A stretch of 62,519 bases of DNA, taken from contig JPUP01000093.1 in the NCBI GenBank assembly GCA_001321855.1, forward strand, positions 1 through 62,519, in the 5' to 3' direction. The position numbers were made by a program, and so were the translations under genes. Origin of the DNA: SAR11 cluster bacterium PRT-SC02. GTDB lineage: Bacteria; Pseudomonadota; Alphaproteobacteria; Pelagibacterales; Pelagibacteraceae. Each line of letters opens with the position of its first letter. Within the stretch, counting starts at the first letter, position 1. Below the pieces are notes generated by a model. That model worked only from the letters and a program-made list of their open reading frames with translations, searched no databases and was not told where the DNA came from. Positions 30,667 through 39,951 of the stretch are shown here, in pieces.

Positions 30667-31537
30667 AGATCGGAGCTAATTGTGAAAAAATAACTGCAAA
30701 TAAAATAAGAATTATTCCGATAATTTTTACTTCATTTAAAAACTGGCTTAAAACAATCCACCCAAAAATTGAAGCAAATACACCTTCAAGTGAAAATATA
30801 ATAGCCACAGGCGCTGGAGAAAGGTTTTGTTGTCCGTAAATTTGAAGAAGAAAAGCTACCCCGCTTGAAAGAATTCCAGCGTATAACATCTCTTTTCCAT
30901 CCAAAATCATATTTGAAAATTTAACACTTTCAAAAACAAAAGCTGGCATTAATGCAAATATAGATGCAATTAAACATTGAAGGCATGCAATGGTAATTGG
31001 AAAATTAAATATTCTTAAAAATTTTGAAATAAAAACAATATGGAACGCCCAAAATAATGCATTAAAAACTGCAATATTATCTCCAATTCTTACTTGAATA
31101 TTATCGAACTCGGTTAAAAGTATACCTCCAAATAAACAAATTATAATAGATAGCCAAACAGACTTATGAATATTTTTTGAAAAAAAATAGTAAGCAACAA
31201 ATGGCACTAAAATTACATAAAAAATTGTAAATACTGCTGTATTAGCTACATCTGTATAAAGTAGAGCATACTGTTGTAAAACATTTCCCATTGAGAGGAG
31301 AAATCCAATAAGCAATAGATTTAGGATATTTACTTTTTTAAAAATTATTGAATTTACTTTTTTATATTCAAAAATAAATAGAAATGGGACTAGCGTGAGA
31401 AATCCGAGAAAGAGTCTGCCAAAAGTAAAGGTAAATGGTCCATTATAATCCATTCCCATGTCTTGAGCTACGAAAGCTGAACCCCAAATTAAAGAACAGC
31501 TGATAGCACAAATAAGAGAGAAAACTTTTTTATTCAT
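30638..31537 (-). CDS. EamA/DMT-family transporter
   Basis: About ten TM segments; ISCSLIWGSAFVAQD; SLEGVFASIFGWIVLSQ. Confidence 0.9.
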   Translation of the reverse strand: MNKKVFSLICAISCSLIWGSAFVAQDMGMDYNGPFTFTFGRLFLGFLTLVPFLFIFEYKKVNSIIFKKVNILNLLLIGFLLSMGNVLQQYALLYTDVANTAVFTIFYVILVPFVAYYFFSKNIHKSVWLSIIICLFGGILLTEFDNIQVRIGDNIAVFNALFWAFHIVFISKFLRIFNFPITIACLQCLIASIFALMPAFVFESVKFSNMILDGKEMLYAGILSSGVAFLLQIYGQQNLSPAPVAIIFSLEGVFASIFGWIVLSQFLNEVKIIGIILILFAVIFSQLAPIYDKKKYGRV

Positions 31538-31560
31538 GCCTTGTACTATTTTATAATTGA

Positions 31561-32820
31561 TTAAACGGCAAGTTTAAAAGCGAAGTCTTTGCCAAGACAC
31601 TCACTTAAATATACACAAAATCTTGCCCCTTCAGCTCCATCAATTATTCTATGATCGTAAGAGAGCGAAATCGGTAAAATTTTTCTTGAAACGAACTTGT
31701 CTTTAATTTTTACCAATCTATCAAAACTTTTTCCAACTCCTAATATTGCTACTTCTGGTGGATTTATAATTGGAGTAAAGAAAGTTCCCCCAATGCCTCC
31801 CAAGCTCGATATTGTCATTGAGCCACCAAAAAATTCTTTTTTATCAATTTTAAGATCTCTACAAAGTCTGCTTGTTTTTCTTAGAGCAACTCCTATTTCT
31901 TTTATACTCATTTGATCAACATCTCTAATTTTAGGCACCATTAAACCATGTGGAGTATCTACTGCAAAACCAACATGAAAATATTTCTTGTAAATAATTT
32001 TTTCTTTAACTGTGTCAATAGATGCATTAAAATTTGGAAACCTTTTTAAAGCACTCACAAGTGCTTTTGTGATAAAAGCTAAGGGAGACACTTTGATTTT
32101 TTCGCCAGTATAATAGTCGTACAGTGAGGATCTAAATCGTTCCATTTCTGTAATATCAACTTCATCATGTTGAGTAACGTGAGGTATTTCCGTCCAAGAT
32201 CTTACTAAGTGAGGACCAGATAATCTCTTTACTCTCGGTATATCTTTTAATTCGATTTCACCAAACTCTTCGTGTTGGTACTCTTCTTTGTGAACTTTCT
32301 TTTCTACTTTTCCCCCGCTTACTGTTACCTGAGATCTTACAAAATTTTTAACATCTTCCTCAGAAACTCTACCACCTCTTTGAGAACCAGGTATTTCAAC
32401 TACATTGGCACCTAACTCTCTTGCAAATTTTCTAACTTTTGGACTTGCTGACTTACTGCCTGTTTGAGAAGTAGGCACTACAGGAATAATCTCTTTTGGT
32501 TTTCGTGGGTTGACTTTTTTTATTTCTGTCTTCTCTACTTTTTTTTGCTTGCTAACTGCTTCTTTTTTTTGCTCTGTAGCACTTTCTGCATTCAGACTGA
32601 GAATTAAGTCTCCTTTGTTAACTTTATCACCTACTTTAACATTTATTTTTTCAATTACCCCTTCGTGAGTAGATGGTACTTCAACACTTGATTTGTCACT
32701 TTCCAATGTAATAAGAGAGTCGTTTTTTTTTATTTGCTGTCCTTCTTTGACCAGAACTTCAATAATTTCCACGTCCTTGAAGTCACCCATATCTGGAACT
32801 AAAATTTTTGTACTAGCCAT
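31561..32820 (-). CDS. aceF: Dihydrolipoyllysine-residue acetyltransferase (PDH E2)
   Basis: Lipoyl ESDKSSVEVPS; PSBD ASPKVRKFARELG; catalytic SLSYDHRIIDGAEGARF. Confidence 0.95.
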   Translation of the reverse strand: MASTKILVPDMGDFKDVEIIEVLVKEGQQIKKNDSLITLESDKSSVEVPSTHEGVIEKINVKVGDKVNKGDLILSLNAESATEQKKEAVSKQKKVEKTEIKKVNPRKPKEIIPVVPTSQTGSKSASPKVRKFARELGANVVEIPGSQRGGRVSEEDVKNFVRSQVTVSGGKVEKKVHKEEYQHEEFGEIELKDIPRVKRLSGPHLVRSWTEIPHVTQHDEVDITEMERFRSSLYDYYTGEKIKVSPLAFITKALVSALKRFPNFNASIDTVKEKIIYKKYFHVGFAVDTPHGLMVPKIRDVDQMSIKEIGVALRKTSRLCRDLKIDKKEFFGGSMTISSLGGIGGTFFTPIINPPEVAILGVGKSFDRLVKIKDKFVSRKILPISLSYDHRIIDGAEGARFCVYLSECLGKDFAFKLAV

Positions 32821-32822
32821 AT

Positions 32823-35800
32823 TTATAAATTAGATGGAAAATCTCTATCTTTATCAATCTTAAACTTTTTGATTGCACTTTCAGCTTTCTTGGTTTCAAC
32901 TAATTGTTCTTTTGCTAAAGCACTTAATGTATAGGCAACTATGTGCTCTTTATCGACCTCGAAAAACTTTCTTAAATTTTTCCTGGTATCGCTTCTTCCA
33001 TAACCATCTGTCCCTAAAGAGTAAAAAGGTTTTTCAGTGTAAGGTCTTATTTGATCTGCAAATGATCTAGTGTAATCCGATGCGGCAATAACTGGTCCAT
33101 CTGTTTTTTCTAAACATTTTTGAACATATGATTTTTTCTTTTTTTCATTTGGATTTAGTAAGTTCCATCTCTCAGTTTCCATACCATCTTTTCTTAATTC
33201 ATTAAAACTTGTAACGCTCCAAACATCAGAGTCGATACCGTAATCTTTAGATAGAATTTCTGCAGCGGAAATTATTTCTCTTAAAATTGTACCGGAGCCT
33301 AAAAGTTGAACTTTAGTTTTATTCTTGTTGTTATTTTCTTTAAACAAATACATTCCTTTAAGAATTCCCTCATCTGAGCCCTTCGGTTTTTCTGGATGAG
33401 AATAATTTTCATTCATTGCTGTGATGTAATAGAAAATATTTTCTTTTTTTTCGTGCATTCTTTTCAATCCATCTCTAAGTATAACAGCCATTTCGTAAGC
33501 GAATGTAGGATCGTAACTAATACAGTTTGGAATATTCGATGCTAATAAATGACTATGACCATCTTGGTGTTGAAGCCCTTCTCCAGCTAAAGTAGTTCTT
33601 CCAGCAGTAGCCCCAATCAAGAAACCTCTTGCTTGAGAGTCTCCAGCAGCCCAAGCCAAGTCACCAACTCTCTGAAAACCAAACATAGAGTAAAAAATAT
33701 AGATTGGTATCATTTCTAAATCATGATTTGTGTAAGATGTTCCAGCTGCAATCCAGGATGACATTGCCCCAGACTCATTTATACCTTCCTCTAAAACTTG
33801 ACCGCTTTTATCTTCTCTGTAAGAACTCAATTGCTCAGAGTCTACTGGCTCGTACTTTTGACCTTCATGCGCGTATATTCCTATCTTTTGAAAGAAACCT
33901 TCCATTCCAAAAGTTCTGGCTTCGTCAGGAATGATAGGAACTAATCTTGGTGATATATTTTTATCCCTCAATAAAGCTGTGAGCATTCTTACTAAAGCCA
34001 TCGTAGTCGACATTTCCTTATCTCCTGTAGATTTCATAAAGTTATCGAAAATTTCCTTAGGAGGAGCTTTTATTTTTTTTGCAAATGATGATCTCTCAGG
34101 AATAAAACCTCCAAGCTTTGTTCTTTGACTTTTTAAATATTTCATCTCTTCAGAGTTTTCATTAGGTTTATAATATTCAATATTTTTTACCTGTTTATCA
34201 GTAAGAGGAACACCAAATCTATCTCTATAATAAAGTAAATCCTCCTCATCTAATTTTTTTTGTTGATGGGTTGTATTTATACTTTCTCCAGATTTTCCCA
34301 TACCGTAACCTTTTATTGTTTTTGCTAGTATGACAGTTGGTGAACCTTTATGTTGCATTGCAGAATGATAGGCAGCGTAAACTTTATGAGGATCATGACC
34401 TCCTCTATTTAACCTCCAGATATCTTTATCTGTCATGGTAGAAACCATTTCTTTTAATTCAGGATATTTTCCAAAGAATTTTTCTCTCACGTATAAACCA
34501 TCCTTTGCCTTAAAAGCTTGATATTCTCCATCTACACATTCATTCATTCTTTTAACTAGAAGGCCAGACTTGTCTTTAATTAGAAGTTTATCCCAATAAG
34601 ATCCCCAAATAACTTTGATTACATTCCAACCAGTTCCTCTGAAGCTTCCCTCAAGTTCTTGAATAATTTTTCCATTACCTCTAACAGGCCCATCTAGCCT
34701 TTGAAGATTACAATTAATTACAAATATCAAATTATCTAATTTTTCTCTTGCAGCTAGGCCGATCGCACCCATTGACTCGGGTTCATCCATTTCTCCATCT
34801 CCTAAGAATACCCAAATTTTTCTACCTTCATCTTTCACTAATCCTCTATTAATTAAATATTTTAGAAATCGTGCTTGATAAATTGCCATGATAGGACCAA
34901 GTCCCATCGATACTGTTGGAAACTGCCAAAAGTCAGGCATCAACCAAGGATGAGGATAAGATGAAAGTCCATCTTTACCAACTTCTTGTCTAAACCCATC
35001 TAATTGTTTTGCCGAAAGTCTTCCTTCTAAAAAAGCTCTTGCATACATTCCTGGAGCTGAGTGACCTTGAAAATAAATTAAGTCTCCTCCAAATTTATTA
35101 TTTTTTGCCCTCCAAAAATGATTCATACCAACGTCATATAATGTTGCGGCTGATGCAAAAGTCCCAATGTGACCACCAAGTTCAGAACTTTTCTTGTTTG
35201 CTTTTACAACCATTGCAGCAGCATTCCATCTTATGATAGCTCTTAATTTCTTTTCAATATTTTGGTCACCAGGTGATTTAGCTTCTGCTTCTGGCGGAAT
35301 AGTATTTATGTATGGAGTTGTTCTAGTATCAGGCAAAACTAATCCTGATTTATAAGCTTGATCAATAACTTTATTTAATAGATAGCTTGCTCTGGGTGCT
35401 CCATCAGACTCAATTACTGAATTTAATGACTCTATCCATTCATTTGTTTCAATTGGATCAATATCATCTTTAGAGGCTGGCTCTGCAAAAACTTTTTTTA
35501 CTTGTTTTACAGGATTAATATTGCCATTTGTTTTTGGCTGTTCTGGAATACTCTCCTCTTTAACAAGTTCTTTTTTTATTTCCTGTTTTGGCGTTGAAGT
35601 TGCTTGTCCATTTTCAATAGTCGCTAACAAGCTTCCCTCAGATACTTTATCTCCTATTTTAACTTTTAAATCTTTTATTTGGCCAGCTGAAGGAGATGGA
35701 ATTTCAACACTTGATTTATCACTCTCTATAGTAACTATCGGATCATTTTTATTTATTTGATCACCAGGTTTGACCAAAATTTCTATTACTTCAACATCCT

Positions 35801-35840
35801 TAAAGTCACCTATATCTGGAACTGAAATGTTTTGAGCCAT
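32823..35840 (-). CDS. aceE: Pyruvate dehydrogenase E1 (homodimeric AceE) with N-terminal lipoyl domain
   Basis: 1005 aa; N-terminal VPDIGDFKDVEVIEILVKPGDQINKNDPIVTIESDKSSVEIPSP, linker, then AceE (GHIGTFASAATLYDVGMNHFWRAK, FLGDGEMDEPES). Confidence 0.95.
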   Translation of the reverse strand: MAQNISVPDIGDFKDVEVIEILVKPGDQINKNDPIVTIESDKSSVEIPSPSAGQIKDLKVKIGDKVSEGSLLATIENGQATSTPKQEIKKELVKEESIPEQPKTNGNINPVKQVKKVFAEPASKDDIDPIETNEWIESLNSVIESDGAPRASYLLNKVIDQAYKSGLVLPDTRTTPYINTIPPEAEAKSPGDQNIEKKLRAIIRWNAAAMVVKANKKSSELGGHIGTFASAATLYDVGMNHFWRAKNNKFGGDLIYFQGHSAPGMYARAFLEGRLSAKQLDGFRQEVGKDGLSSYPHPWLMPDFWQFPTVSMGLGPIMAIYQARFLKYLINRGLVKDEGRKIWVFLGDGEMDEPESMGAIGLAAREKLDNLIFVINCNLQRLDGPVRGNGKIIQELEGSFRGTGWNVIKVIWGSYWDKLLIKDKSGLLVKRMNECVDGEYQAFKAKDGLYVREKFFGKYPELKEMVSTMTDKDIWRLNRGGHDPHKVYAAYHSAMQHKGSPTVILAKTIKGYGMGKSGESINTTHQQKKLDEEDLLYYRDRFGVPLTDKQVKNIEYYKPNENSEEMKYLKSQRTKLGGFIPERSSFAKKIKAPPKEIFDNFMKSTGDKEMSTTMALVRMLTALLRDKNISPRLVPIIPDEARTFGMEGFFQKIGIYAHEGQKYEPVDSEQLSSYREDKSGQVLEEGINESGAMSSWIAAGTSYTNHDLEMIPIYIFYSMFGFQRVGDLAWAAGDSQARGFLIGATAGRTTLAGEGLQHQDGHSHLLASNIPNCISYDPTFAYEMAVILRDGLKRMHEKKENIFYYITAMNENYSHPEKPKGSDEGILKGMYLFKENNNKNKTKVQLLGSGTILREIISAAEILSKDYGIDSDVWSVTSFNELRKDGMETERWNLLNPNEKKKKSYVQKCLEKTDGPVIAASDYTRSFADQIRPYTEKPFYSLGTDGYGRSDTRKNLRKFFEVDKEHIVAYTLSALAKEQLVETKKAESAIKKFKIDKDRDFPSNL

Positions 35841-35894
35841 TGTTCTTATTATAAACTGGAAAGGAATTTAATAAAAATTGATTTAATAATAAAC

Positions 35895-35937
35895 GTCAAA
35901 AATGAAGCAAATTTTGTAAATAAGCTCAATTTTTGAC
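35895..35937. repeat. Imperfect inverted repeat in aceE / acetoacetyl-CoA synthetase divergent intergenic
   Basis: GTCAAAAATgaaGC ... GCtcaATTTTTGAC. Confidence 0.6.
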
Positions 35938-36104
35938 ATATTTATCCCTATTTTTCGTCATTTAAATTTTGATAATGAAATTAATGATAAAGTTATTAAA
36001 ATTCTTGTTTAAAAAGAAGAAACTTAGACTGGAAAATGATCCAGTCGTACAAAAAATCCTATTAAAAAAATATCTATTAAGATAAGTTTATAAAGCTTTG
36101 CTTT

Positions 36105-38030
36105 ATGAATTATCTTTGGAAACCTTCTAATAAATTAGTTGAAAATTCAATTCTTAAAAATTTTACTAAATATATCGGTTTAGATTTCAAAAATAATTTT
36201 AAAAAAATTTGGAAATGGAGTGTTGAAAATCCTGAGATTTTTTGGTCAAAGTTTTGGGATTTTTCTAAAATTATTGGAACTAAAGGAAATATTATTTTGG
36301 AAAAAAATAATATCTTTAATAAATCGAAATTTTTTCCAGATTCAAAATTAAATTACTCTGAAAATATTTTAAAAAAAAGGACTAGTGAAGTTGCAATAAA
36401 TTTTTTATCTGAAAAGGGTTTCGAAGAAACAATATCTTGGAAAGATTTGTATGAAAAAGTTTGCAGATTTTCTAATTATTTAAAAAAGGCCAATATTCAA
36501 AAAGGGGATAGAGTAGCAGCTTATGTTCCAAACAAAATAGAGTCTATTATCGCATTCTTAGCATGTGCTAAAAATGGAATTATTTGGTCATCCTGTTCAC
36601 CTGATTTTGGTGTTCAAGGTGTCGTAGACAGATTCAAACAAATAGAGCCAAAAATTCTTATTACCTCTGACTATTATTTTTATAATGGAAAAAAAATTAT
36701 TATTTTAGACAAAGTAAAAGAAATTTTAAATAAGATCCCTTCAATCCAAAAAACTATTGTTTTCAATTATGATAAGAGAGAAACAAATAAAATGACAAAC
36801 TATACTCATTTTGAAGATGCTCTTCAAAATAGTTTAGATGAAAATTTCGAAAGATTTGATTTCAATCATCCAATTTATATTCTTTATTCTAGTGGAACAA
36901 CTGGAAAACCTAAGTGCATAACTCATGGCGCAGGAAATGTTTTAATAGAACATAATAAGGAATTTATGCTTCATTGTGATATCAAAAATAATGAAAAACT
37001 TTTTTATTATACTACAACAGGATGGATGATGTGGAATTGGTTGGTTGGAGGAATGGCAACTGGAGCTTCAATATTTTTATTTGATGGTGCCCCAACTTAC
37101 CCAAAAATAGATATTCTGCTTGAGTATTGTCAAAATAAAAAAATAAATCTTTTTGGCGTAAGCGCAAAGTATATTGATCATTTAAAAAATGAAAAATATG
37201 AATGTAAAAATTTAGACTTAAACTCAATTAAAATAATTACGTCTACTGGTTCACCTTTAGCAGATGAAAGTTTTAAATATGTATATGATAATATTAAAAA
37301 GGATGTGCACCTGGCTTCTATTGCAGGAGGAACTGATTTGGTTGGTTGTTTGGTTTTAGGAAATCTCTTTTCAAATGTGTTTAAGGGAGAAATTCAAGGA
37401 CAAAGTCTTGGAATCGAAGTTGATGTTTTCTCTGATGTTGGCAAAAGCACAGCAGACGGTGAAAAAGGTGAGCTAGTTGTTAAACAACCATTTCCATCAA
37501 TGCCTATTAAGTTTTGGGGCGATGATGATAAACAAAAATATCATAATGCTTATTTTACTCGATTTAAAAACATTTGGCATCATGGTGATTTTATTGAACG
37601 AACTGCCAATAATGGATTTATCATGCGCGGCAGGTCTGATGCTACCCTTAATCCCGGGGGCGTAAGAATAGGAACGGCAGAAATTTATCAGCAAGTTGAA
37701 GATATTGATTTTATCACAGAAGGCTTAGTCATCGGTCAAGATTATAAAGATGATGTAAGAGTAATGCTATTTGTTACAATAAAAAATCATGAAGAATTAA
37801 ACGATGAAAAAATCAAATTTATCAAATCTAGAATAAGAAAAAATTGCTCCCCTAAGCATGTACCCACAATTATTATCAAAGTTCCAGAGATTCCAAGAAC
37901 TAAAAGCGGAAAGATTGTGGAGTTGGCAGTAAGACAGGTAGTGAACGGGGAAAAAATTAATAATAAAGAAGCTATTGCTAATCCTCAAGCCTTAAAGTTT
38001 TTTGAAAATTTACAACAACTTAAAGTTTAG
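36105..38030 (+). CDS. Acetoacetyl-CoA synthetase
   Basis: 641 aa; ILYSSGTTGKPKCITHGAG; TTTGWMMWNWLVGGMATGASIFLFDG; PRTKSGKIVELAV. Confidence 0.92.
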   Translation: MNYLWKPSNKLVENSILKNFTKYIGLDFKNNFKKIWKWSVENPEIFWSKFWDFSKIIGTKGNIILEKNNIFNKSKFFPDSKLNYSENILKKRTSEVAINFLSEKGFEETISWKDLYEKVCRFSNYLKKANIQKGDRVAAYVPNKIESIIAFLACAKNGIIWSSCSPDFGVQGVVDRFKQIEPKILITSDYYFYNGKKIIILDKVKEILNKIPSIQKTIVFNYDKRETNKMTNYTHFEDALQNSLDENFERFDFNHPIYILYSSGTTGKPKCITHGAGNVLIEHNKEFMLHCDIKNNEKLFYYTTTGWMMWNWLVGGMATGASIFLFDGAPTYPKIDILLEYCQNKKINLFGVSAKYIDHLKNEKYECKNLDLNSIKIITSTGSPLADESFKYVYDNIKKDVHLASIAGGTDLVGCLVLGNLFSNVFKGEIQGQSLGIEVDVFSDVGKSTADGEKGELVVKQPFPSMPIKFWGDDDKQKYHNAYFTRFKNIWHHGDFIERTANNGFIMRGRSDATLNPGGVRIGTAEIYQQVEDIDFITEGLVIGQDYKDDVRVMLFVTIKNHEELNDEKIKFIKSRIRKNCSPKHVPTIIIKVPEIPRTKSGKIVELAVRQVVNGEKINNKEAIANPQALKFFENLQQLKV

Positions 38031-38042
38031 AAAAATTTTGAA

Positions 38043-38894
38043 ATGAAAAAAATCATTATATTCTATGTTAATGTAATTTTTTTTATGAATACAAGTGTAG
38101 TATTTGCCGAAGTTGTATCTAAAAATCCTAATTATTTAAAAAGGGGTAAGATTGACAAAGTTCATATAGCTAATTATTTAAAAAAAGAATTACTTAAACA
38201 TAATTATACTATAATCAAAGATCCTACTGGCACATCGCCTTTTAAATTAATTGAAAACTTTAGTCCTAGAAAGGGTGATTGTGGAACAGCAGGTCATTTC
38301 TGGAGAGAAAATAAAGTCAAAATAGGAACTGGAACTACCGATTGTAATAGTAATAGATTAAGACTTGAAGTTGCTTCAAGTGGAGACATAAGAATAGGTA
38401 AGAAAGCAAAAGAAATATGGGTAAGTTACTATTTTTATGTGCCTGATACTCCTGACAATTTTAAAGATAAGCTTTTACAACCTTATATAACACAATTTTA
38501 TAGTGTTAACCGCAAAGGCGGTCAAACTGTAGGCGGTTATGCACCCCAATTTTCTGCTTCTATTTACAACGGAAAACTTTCTATTGAAGGTAATCATGTA
38601 ATTGATGAAAAAAATCTTAAAAGTAAATGGCACAAGGTTGAGTTTAATATTAGATACTCAAAAGATTATGATGGTTTTATCAAAGTTTATATAAATGATG
38701 AATTAAAAGTTAATAGATCAGGATTTAAAACAGCTTCCCACGATTATGTTGATATTAAATATGGCACATATTCCCATCCTGAATACGGTGGTGCTAATTA
38801 TCCTGAGGAATATCAATTCCCATCCCATACAATATACTTTGCTGGGTTTAGTATGAATAAATATAGAAGTAAGTTATTAACAAGTAAAAAATAA
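38043..38894 (+). CDS. Secreted jelly-roll protein, polysaccharide-lyase (heparin lyase I)-like
   Basis: Signal peptide; WHKVEFNIRYSKDYDGFIKVYINDELKVNRSGFKTA...DIKYGTY. Confidence 0.55.
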   Translation: MKKIIIFYVNVIFFMNTSVVFAEVVSKNPNYLKRGKIDKVHIANYLKKELLKHNYTIIKDPTGTSPFKLIENFSPRKGDCGTAGHFWRENKVKIGTGTTDCNSNRLRLEVASSGDIRIGKKAKEIWVSYYFYVPDTPDNFKDKLLQPYITQFYSVNRKGGQTVGGYAPQFSASIYNGKLSIEGNHVIDEKNLKSKWHKVEFNIRYSKDYDGFIKVYINDELKVNRSGFKTASHDYVDIKYGTYSHPEYGGANYPEEYQFPSHTIYFAGFSMNKYRSKLLTSKK

Positions 38895-38909
38895 TAAATA
38901 ATAAATACT

Positions 38910-39803
38910 TTAAATAATTTCTGCACAATTTTTGTGTAACATTGAATGAAGTTCAATAAGTTTATCGAAGCTTTTATTATAACCCCCACCTAGAACACCA
39001 CATAAAGGAGTATTTTTAGAATAAAAATTCTCTATTACTATTTGATCTCTTTTATTTATTCCTTCGTCAGAAATCTTGAGTTTACCCAATCTATCTTCAA
39101 AGTGAATATCAACACCAGCAACATAGAAGACAAAATCATAAGAATTTTGATTAAGAATTTTTAAATTTTTATGTAAAACATCTAGGTATTCTATATCTTC
39201 CATATTATCTTTGAGTTCAATATCAATATCACTTTTAGACTTTTTAGCCGGATAATTAGAGGCACAATGCATACTAAAAGTTAGAACATCTTTATCGTTT
39301 TGAAATATTTCCGAATTACCATTACCCTGATGAACATCTAAATCTAATATTAAAATTTTTTTTGCATATTTTTTATTTTTTAAATAATTTGCTGCTACTG
39401 CAGTATCATTAAAAACGCAGTACCCAGCACCAAAATCAAAAGTAGCGTGATGGCTTCCCCCAGCAGTATTACATGCAAGTTTGGCGTCCAAAGCAAGTTT
39501 ACTTGCTAGCACTGTTCCCCCAGTAGCAACAAAAGATCTTCTCACAACACTATCATTAATTGGAAAACCTATCTTTTTTTGTAATTTCATATCTAATGTT
39601 TTATTTTTTATATGATTAATATATTTAAGAGAGTGAGACGTTTTCATAGTCTCAATTGAGCAAGGCTTTGGAATATGAAATTTATTTACAATGCCCTCGT
39701 TTAATAAATGGTTAGCTAGTGCACCAAATTTTTTAATAGGAAATTTATTGTCATCGTTAATTTTTGCTACATAATCAGGATGATTTACAACTGGCAGGCT
39801 CAT
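38910..39803 (-). CDS. Histone-deacetylase/AcuC-superfamily deacetylase
   Basis: NTAGGSHHATFDFGAGYCVFNDTAVAA; LILDLDVHQGNGNSEIF; YVAGVDIHFEDRLG. Confidence 0.93.
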   Translation of the reverse strand: MSLPVVNHPDYVAKINDDNKFPIKKFGALANHLLNEGIVNKFHIPKPCSIETMKTSHSLKYINHIKNKTLDMKLQKKIGFPINDSVVRRSFVATGGTVLASKLALDAKLACNTAGGSHHATFDFGAGYCVFNDTAVAANYLKNKKYAKKILILDLDVHQGNGNSEIFQNDKDVLTFSMHCASNYPAKKSKSDIDIELKDNMEDIEYLDVLHKNLKILNQNSYDFVFYVAGVDIHFEDRLGKLKISDEGINKRDQIVIENFYSKNTPLCGVLGGGYNKSFDKLIELHSMLHKNCAEII

Positions 39804-39813
39804 TTTGACTCAA

Positions 39814-39951
39814 CTAAGATTGATAAGAAAAATAAATAATAAGTATCAATACCCAAAAAAATAAATAATAATATAAATATCCCTTTACGGTAAATGGCAT
39901 TTTTTTCAATTTTCTTTTGCCTTTTCCTTTATAAGGTTTAGAAATTTCCAT
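39814..39951 (-). CDS. Small single-TM protein (45 aa)
   Basis: MEISKPYKGKGKRKLKKMPFTVKGYLYYYLFFWVLILIIYFSYQS; start touches the thiolase stop. Confidence 0.45.
   Translation of the reverse strand: MEISKPYKGKGKRKLKKMPFTVKGYLYYYLFFWVLILIIYFSYQS

Noticed and set aside
32873-35760. Several 62-79 aa plus-strand ORFs across aceE/aceF
   Set aside because: All antisense to the intact aceEF genes; no domain content
35975-36085. 36-aa ORF MKLMIKLLKFLFKKKKLRLENDPVVQKILLKKYLLR upstream of acetoacetyl-CoA synthetase
   Set aside because: Plausible length and basic character, but no SD or homology cue that I can see; could be chance in AT-rich DNA
38910-39803. Histone-deacetylase-like gene as a partner of the basic microprotein (chromatin-like system)
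   Set aside because: AcuC/HDAC-superfamily enzymes are common bacterial small-molecule/protein deacetylases and the gene is 18 kb away; no sequence link to the microprotein
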